Shown: positions 59,541 to 64,000 of the stretch, piece after piece
Position numbering within the stretch: position 1 is the first letter of the stretch
How the letters are laid out: each line of letters begins with the position of its first letter
Program-made: the position numbers and the translations under genes
Assembly (NCBI RefSeq): GCF_030813915.1
Contig: NZ_JAUSUJ010000032.1
Span: 1-64,000, forward strand
Reading direction: 5' to 3'
Length of the DNA stretch: 64,000 nucleotides
Origin: Rhodoplanes tepidamans
GTDB lineage: Bacteria; Pseudomonadota; Alphaproteobacteria; Rhizobiales; Xanthobacteraceae
Notes under the pieces: generated by a model
What the model was told of the DNA's origin: nothing
Seen by the model: only the letters and a program-made list of their open reading frames with translations
The model's database searches: none

Positions 59541-61454
59541 ATGCTCGACTTTCTCGAACTGGAAGAGACGGTCGGCCGCGCCTGGCATCGGCTGGTGGGC
59601 GGGGCGGCGACCTGGCCGTGCCATCCCGCGCACGCCGCGACGCTCGACGCCATGCGGGCGCCGCTCGCCGTGATGTTCCGCGGGCTCGGCGGCGAGCCGG
59701 GCGTGCAGCTCGCCGGTGCCGGTTCGCGGAAATTCTTCCACCGGCTCGGCTGGCGGCAGCGCATCGGGCTCGGCGAGGAGCGGCTCGACCATCCGGCCCG
59801 CGACGCCGCGACCCTGTTCCTGCCGGAGCGCATCGCGCTCTTTCCCGACCACGATCTCAACGCCGCGCTGTATCGCTGGCTCGCGGCGTGGTTCGCCACC
59901 GTGCCGCTCGACCCGATCGACGAGCCGGAGCCGCTGCGCCGCGACCTCCTGCTGCTGCGCCGCGCGCACCGCACCGCGGGCGCCGTGCTCGCCACCTTTC
60001 CGGGCCTCGCCGAGCCGTACCGGGCGCTCTGCCGCGCCACCGCGGCGGCCCGTCCGGTGCGGCCGCTGCCGCGCGCCGAGCAGGAGATGGAGACGCTGGT
60101 GCTGGCGCTGCTCGGCGCCGTCGACCCGCTGCGCGATCGGCTGTGGGCCGCCGTCGCCGAGACCGGCCCGCTGCCGCCGCGCGGCCCGGTCGGCTACCAG
60201 CCGCTACTGCCCTGCCCGCTGTGGGGCGACGCCTGGCTGCGCGCGCCCGGCGCCCCGCGCGACGACGCCGACGAGCCGGCGACGGTCGCGGCCGCCGCGG
60301 CCCCGGAGACGCGCAAGCGCTTCGCGGTGCGCGCCCGGGACGACCGGCAGAAGCAGCGCGACCCGTTCGCGCTGAACCGCTTCGAGAAGATTCTCGCGAT
60401 GGCCGAGATGGTCAACGTCTCGCGGCCCGAGGACGACAGCGAGGACGAGGACGCGAAGAAGGCCGCCGACGAGCTGGAGGAGCTCACCGTCGGGCAGCGC
60501 AGCAGCAAGCCGGCGACGAAGCTCAAGTTCGATCTCGATCTGCCGCCCGACGCCGTCGACGGCACGCGGCTCGCCGCCGACCTCGCCTATCCGGAATGGG
60601 ATTTTCGCAAGAAGGCCTACTGGCCGGACCACTGCCGCGTGCTCGCCGGCCCCGCTCCGGAGGACGGCGAGCAGTGGGCCCCCGACGAGACCGCGCGAAA
60701 ACACGTGCGCCGTGTGAGAAAGCAGTTCGAGGCGCTGCGCCCCCGCCACGAGGTGCTGCGCGCCCAGCCGGACGGGCCCGATCTCGATCTCGACGCGCTG
60801 GTGCGGGCGCGCTGCGACCTGCGCGCCGGCGGCGCCGGCTCGGACCGCGTCCATCTCGCGGTCCGCCCGCAGGGCCACGACCTCGCCGTGACGCTGCTGG
60901 TCGACGTGTCGCTCTCCACCGACGCCTGGGTCGACGGGCGCCGCGTGCTCGACGTCGAGAAGGAGGCGCTGCTGGTGCTGGCGCACGGGCTCGCCGCCTG
61001 CGGCGACCGCCACAGCATCCTCACCTTCACGTCGCGCCGCCGCTCCTGGGTGCGGGTCGAGACCGTGAAGGACTTTTCGGAGCCGATGAGCCGCACGGTC
61101 GAGCGCCGCATCGGCGCGCTGAAGCCCGGCTACTACACCCGCATCGGCGCCGCGGTGCGCCACGCCGCGGCGAAGCTCTGCGACGAGCCGAGCCGCAAGA
61201 AGCTGCTGCTGGTGCTGACCGACGGCAAGCCGAACGACGTCGACCACTACGAGGGCCGCTTCGCCGTCGAGGACACCCGCAAGGCCGTACAGGAGGCCCG
61301 CCGCCTCGGCCTGACGGTGTTCGGCGTCACCATCGACGCGACCGCACAGTCCTACTTCCCGACGCTGTTCGGCCGCGGCGGCTACGCCATCGTCGGCGAC
61401 ATCGGCCGGCTGCCGGCCGCCCTGCCGGCGATCTACCGGCAGCTGGTGCGGTGA
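59541..61454 (+). CDS. norD: NorD, von Willebrand factor A-domain protein
   Basis: 637 residues. The N-terminal half is helical and family-specific (PCHPAHAATLDAMRAPLAVMFRGLGG). An acidic linker about 295-320 (RPEDDSEDEDAKKAADELEE) follows. C-terminal VWA domain with MIDAS residues in LLVDVSLSTDAWVDGRRVLDVEKEALLVLAHGL and LLLVLTDGKPNDVDHYEG. Works with NorQ in maturing NorB. Last nor gene of the cluster. Confidence 0.95.
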   Translation: MLDFLELEETVGRAWHRLVGGAATWPCHPAHAATLDAMRAPLAVMFRGLGGEPGVQLAGAGSRKFFHRLGWRQRIGLGEERLDHPARDAATLFLPERIALFPDHDLNAALYRWLAAWFATVPLDPIDEPEPLRRDLLLLRRAHRTAGAVLATFPGLAEPYRALCRATAAARPVRPLPRAEQEMETLVLALLGAVDPLRDRLWAAVAETGPLPPRGPVGYQPLLPCPLWGDAWLRAPGAPRDDADEPATVAAAAAPETRKRFAVRARDDRQKQRDPFALNRFEKILAMAEMVNVSRPEDDSEDEDAKKAADELEELTVGQRSSKPATKLKFDLDLPPDAVDGTRLAADLAYPEWDFRKKAYWPDHCRVLAGPAPEDGEQWAPDETARKHVRRVRKQFEALRPRHEVLRAQPDGPDLDLDALVRARCDLRAGGAGSDRVHLAVRPQGHDLAVTLLVDVSLSTDAWVDGRRVLDVEKEALLVLAHGLAACGDRHSILTFTSRRRSWVRVETVKDFSEPMSRTVERRIGALKPGYYTRIGAAVRHAAAKLCDEPSRKKLLLVLTDGKPNDVDHYEGRFAVEDTRKAVQEARRLGLTVFGVTIDATAQSYFPTLFGRGGYAIVGDIGRLPAALPAIYRQLVR

Positions 61455-61471
61455 AGCGTGCCGTGCCGGAG

Positions 61472-61603
61472 CCTCGTGTCCCGGGCGCGGCGCAAAGCGC
61501 CGCGAACCGGGACCCAGGGCGATCGGGTGAGGACTTGCCGAGCGGCCCCTGGGCCCCGGCTCTGCGGCGCAGCGCGATGCGCTGCGCCTTGTCCGGGGCA
61601 CGC
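61472..61603. repeat. Palindromic repeat C-like element after norD
   Basis: GTGTCCCGGGCGCGGCGC with GCGCCGCGAACCGGGACCCAGG is mirrored by CCCTGGGCCCCGGCTCTGCGGCGC and GTCCGGGGCAC. It lies between the convergent norD and the secreted hypothetical gene, so it may also end transcription. Confidence 0.5.
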
Positions 61604-61620
61604 GGGCAGAGGCCCGTCCC

Positions 61621-62256
61621 CTACCCCCCCGCCTTCCACCTCGCGACCGGCCACACGTCGGGCAGCTCGCCGTGGTCGTGGGTCCAGGGGTCGACGGTCC
61701 ATTCGGCGCCGGACTTCGTTTCCTTGATCACCGCCGTGTAGTGCGGCCCGCCGCCGGTGAGCAGGCGCGAGATCGGCTCGACCACCCGGTGGTGCTTCAG
61801 GAGGCCGAGCTCCTGCAGCACGATCAGCAGCGACGTCGTGTTCACGGTCGCGTCGATGCAGTCGAACTGGGTGCGGTCGTTGGCGTGGCCGAGGCCGCCG
61901 GCCCGCGCCTTCGCCTTGCCGGTGCCGGTGAGCGGGGCGACGCGCTTCTCGAACCACACCTCGGTGCGGGCGATGGCGGCGCGCTCGGCCGCCGGCGAGC
62001 CGGCGCCCGACGCCATCAGGCTCGCCATCCGGGCGCGGTCGCCGGGCCCGAGGCCGATCTCGGTGCGGAACGCGCAGCCGAAGCCGTGGCAGAAGATCAC
62101 CCGCGACACCGCCGGCCGCGGCAGCGACACGGTCTGCAGGAACGCCGTCGCGCCGGGATCCACCTCGCCGGCCGCCGCCGGCGGCGCGGCGACCCCGGCG
62201 CCGGCGATCCCGGCCCCGAGCAGCATCGTCCCCAGCAGCACCCCGATCGCGCGCAT
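61621..62256 (-). CDS. Secreted hypothetical protein
   Basis: 211 residues. Signal peptide about 1-30 (GVLLGTMLLGAGIAGAGVAAPPAAAG). Conserved-looking features: SRVIFCHGFGCAFRTEIGLGPGD with two Cys five residues apart, RTQFDCIDATVNTTSLLIVLQELGLLKHHRVVEP and GAEWTVDPWTHDHGELPDVWPVARW. These Cys, His and Asp patterns recall a cysteine peptidase-like fold (FDCIDATVNTTS as possible nucleophile region), but this is weak. Rhizobial genomes hold similar unknowns. Confidence 0.7.
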   Translation of the reverse strand: MRAIGVLLGTMLLGAGIAGAGVAAPPAAAGEVDPGATAFLQTVSLPRPAVSRVIFCHGFGCAFRTEIGLGPGDRARMASLMASGAGSPAAERAAIARTEVWFEKRVAPLTGTGKAKARAGGLGHANDRTQFDCIDATVNTTSLLIVLQELGLLKHHRVVEPISRLLTGGGPHYTAVIKETKSGAEWTVDPWTHDHGELPDVWPVARWKAGG

Positions 62257-62382
62257 CCCGCCTCCCTCGCGCTCCCCGGGCGAAGGATGGCGGAACCGCC
62301 GTCCGGTCTCAAGCTTTTGCCCCCGGGCGGCGCGCGGCCGGGCCGGGACCGTTGCAGCGCCGCATCACCCGGACCGCGGTTC

Positions 62383-62396
62383 TTGATCTCGCTCAA
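62383..62396. promoter_or_regulatory. FNR/FixK-like box
   Basis: TTGATCTCGCTCAA is one mismatch from TTGAT-N4-ATCAA. It is centred about 69 bp before the start of the small gene at 62459, right for an anaerobic activator (FnrL/FixK2) if the transcript starts about 28 nt before the ATG. Confidence 0.65.
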
Positions 62397-62458
62397 CCGA
62401 CGGGGGCACGGATCTGGTCAGCTCGCGGCCCTCGGGTCCATCAGCGAAGGAGCGCAGC

Positions 62459-62677
62459 ATGTACAGGGTCTACAGCGCGCCGGCCGGCGCCGACGACATC
62501 TCGCCGCTGGAGCGCGACAGGCTTCTCCACCGGGATGTCCACGACATGGACGAGGCGATCGGCTGGGCCGCCCATATGAGCCGCACCGGCCATGCCGTGC
62601 TGCTGATCGAGGGCGACGACGGCACCACGCTGGGCGCCGGCGAGATCGCCAGCGCCCTGCGCCAGCGCATGAGCTGA
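62459..62677 (+). CDS. Small conserved-type protein under an FNR-like box
   Basis: 72 residues, MYRVYSAPAGADDISPLERD onward, with AAGGAG 6 nt before the ATG. Predicted mixed alpha/beta: LLHRDVHDMDEAIGWAAHMSRTG, then GHAVLLIEGDDGTTLGAGEIASALRQRM. No family recognised. The strong RBS and FNR-like box make it a likely real low-oxygen-induced protein. It is not close to any obvious partner; ROK kinase follows 100 bp later. Confidence 0.7.
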   Translation: MYRVYSAPAGADDISPLERDRLLHRDVHDMDEAIGWAAHMSRTGHAVLLIEGDDGTTLGAGEIASALRQRMS

Positions 62678-62777
62678 GCCGACACGCAGCCGCGCCCGGC
62701 CGCGCCGCCGGGCCGGTTGCACCGCCGCGCCGGCGGTGGCATCGCTGCTGCGACATCGGCAGCGGCGGCGGTGAGGC

Positions 62778-63701
62778 ATGCGCATCGGGATCGATCTCGG
62801 CGGCACCAAGATCGAGGGACTGGCGCTCGGCCCCGACGGGACCGAGCTGTGGCGCCGGCGTGTCGCCACGCCGGCCGGCGACTACGCCGGCACGCTGGCG
62901 GCGATCGCCGGGCTGGTGGTGGCGGCCGAGCACGACCTCGGCCGCCGCGGCACGGTCGGCGTCGCCACGCCCGGCGCCATCTCGCCGGCGACCGGCCTCC
63001 TGAAGAACGCAAACAGCGTGGTGCTGAACGGCCGTCCGCTCGACCGTGATCTCGCGCAGACGCTCGGACGCGCCGTGCGGCTGGAGAACGACGCCAACTG
63101 CTTCGCCGTGTCGGAGGCGGCCGACGGCGCCGCGGCCGGCGCCGGCGTGGTGTTCGGCGTCATCCTCGGCACCGGGGTCGGCGGCGGCGTGGTGGTCGAC
63201 GGCCGCCCGCTGTCGGGCCGCAACCGCATCGCCGGCGAATGGGGCCACACGCCCCTGCCCTGGCCGCGCGACGACGAGCGCCCCGGCCCGCTTTGCTACT
63301 GCGGCCGCCACGGCTGCCTCGAGACCTTCCTGTCCGGCCCCGGCTTTTCGCGCGACTTTCTCCGCGTCGGCGGAGGCACGGCCTCGCCCGACGCGATCGT
63401 CGCGGCCGCCGCCGCCGGCGACGTCGTCGCCCAAAGATGCTTCGAGGACTATGTCGACCGGCTGGCGCGCGGCCTCGCCCTGGTGGTCGACGTGCTCGAT
63501 CCCGACGTGATCGTGCTGGGCGGCGGCCTCTCCAACATCGACGCGCTCTATGAGCGCCTGCCGCCGCTGGTCGAGCGCCACGCCTTCACCGACCGGCTCG
63601 ACACCGCGATCGTGAAGAACCGCCACGGCGACTCGAGCGGCGTCCGCGGCGCCGCCTGGCTGTGGCCGGCGGACGCCGCGGGCGATCCGAGGTCCGGGTG
63701 A
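62778..63701 (+). CDS. ROK-family sugar kinase
   Basis: 307 residues. N-terminal ATP-phosphate motif IGIDLGGTKIEGLAL, ENDANCFAVSEA with the catalytic-Asp region, ILGTGVGGGVVVDGRPLSGRNRIAGEWGHTPLPW and the zinc-binding ROK signature CYCGRHGCLETFLSGPG. C-terminal IVLGGGLSNIDALYERLP. Lacks an N-terminal HTH, so an enzyme, not a repressor. Likely fructokinase, glucokinase or N-acetylglucosamine kinase; the exact sugar is not decided by the sequence. Confidence 0.93.
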   Translation: MRIGIDLGGTKIEGLALGPDGTELWRRRVATPAGDYAGTLAAIAGLVVAAEHDLGRRGTVGVATPGAISPATGLLKNANSVVLNGRPLDRDLAQTLGRAVRLENDANCFAVSEAADGAAAGAGVVFGVILGTGVGGGVVVDGRPLSGRNRIAGEWGHTPLPWPRDDERPGPLCYCGRHGCLETFLSGPGFSRDFLRVGGGTASPDAIVAAAAAGDVVAQRCFEDYVDRLARGLALVVDVLDPDVIVLGGGLSNIDALYERLPPLVERHAFTDRLDTAIVKNRHGDSSGVRGAAWLWPADAAGDPRSG

Positions 63702-63790
63702 CCGGGTCGGCTCGGACGCCGCCCCGGGACGACCGGGGAATTTGCCCAGGCGCGCCGCCGAGCCGGGGCCGGCGTCGCGCAGCCCGACGG

Positions 63791-64000
63791 TCACTTCGCC
63801 CGTTCGAGGCACCTGTCGAGTGCAGCCCTCGCGGCCGGGAGGCCGGCGAGGTCGAGCTCCCAGCGGCGGTCGCCGGCCGCGATCGTCACCGGGCCGGGCG
63901 CGAGCCCGGCGAGCAGCCGCGGCGCCTCGGCGCCGTTCGCGTCGCGCGAGCCGACCGCCGGGCCGGTCACCTGGGCCGGGATCGTCCCGACCGTCCGGCC
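63791..64000 (-). CDS. Partial hypothetical protein (C-terminal end)
   Basis: The leftward frame ending at the TGA at 63791 stays open to the window edge: 69 residues, ending AAGDRRWELDLAGLPAARAA then LDRCLERAK. The start is outside the window. The composition is typical of local coding DNA and no family is recognised. A C-terminal Cys and the strand-like VTIAAGDRRWELDLAGLP suggest a periplasmic invasion-associated or DUF-type protein, but this is not supported further. Confidence 0.55.
   Translation of the reverse strand, partial: GRTVGTIPAQVTGPAVGSRDANGAEAPRLLAGLAPGPVTIAAGDRRWELDLAGLPAARAALDRCLERAK

Overview
The window is GC-rich, densely coded DNA from an alphaproteobacterium. Light-harvesting LH2 genes (pucB, pucA), denitrification-type nitric oxide reductase genes, a RpoE-ChrR singlet-oxygen stress locus and many Hyphomicrobiales-style small proteins point to a purple non-sulfur phototroph of the order Hyphomicrobiales, Rhodoplanes-like. 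That placement is inferred from gene content, not from a marker alignment. No rRNA, tRNA, CRISPR array, intact IS or prophage was seen.

Region 0-5.8 kb is the most unusual part. Three PAS-LuxR paralogues, a histidine-kinase-like ATPase and a small DNA-binding-type protein sit directly beside pucBA. A composite PpsR/CrtJ-like operator (TGT-N12-ACR followed 8 bp later by TGTCAA) lies upstream of two of the PAS-LuxR genes and of pucBA, always in the same orientation relative to the gene. The LH2 peptides resemble those of Phaeospirillum molischianum.

5.8-12.3 kb: purB, a decayed ParD/ParE-like pair and repeat DNA, then a leftward CoA-thioester operon (CoA-transferase A and B, DsbA-like isomerase, 3-hydroxyacyl-CoA dehydrogenase, enoyl-CoA hydratase). 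12.3-18.5 kb: an unknown membrane protein, a giant cyclase-like/AAA/TPR regulator and a FabI-type reductase. A motif TAACCGTAA-N2-TACTT recurs in the three promoter regions of this block.

18.6-31 kb: mixed housekeeping and envelope genes (DUF202, DUF2235 hydrolase with a G-tract before its start, murI, collagen-like lipoprotein, rpsD, DoxX, EamA, FeSII-like ferredoxin behind a near-perfect sigma-54 promoter and NifA-type site, GlsB, DUF2934, AEC carrier, folE, DUF2177).

31.3-38.3 kb is a lipid/oxidative-stress region: a CFA-synthase-family methyltransferase with DUF1295, then rpoE-chrR and a divergent operon (FAD amine-oxidase-like protein, DUF1365, second CFA-family protein). RpoE-type promoters face both ways. 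38.3-52 kb: chemoreceptor, Bug-type binding protein, and a broken-up tgt/queA/PPIase/coaD series with a B12-radical SAM protein, a methyltransferase-like protein and a large mono-haem protein between them, then a LysE exporter.

52-61.5 kb: a proline-rich CXXCH protein, a third CFA-family enzyme, DUF305, then norEF and norCBQD with NnrR-like palindromes. The nor operon is interrupted by two copies of a dispersed palindromic repeat. The right end holds a secreted hypothetical, a small protein behind an FNR/FixK-like box, a ROK kinase and a cut-off gene.
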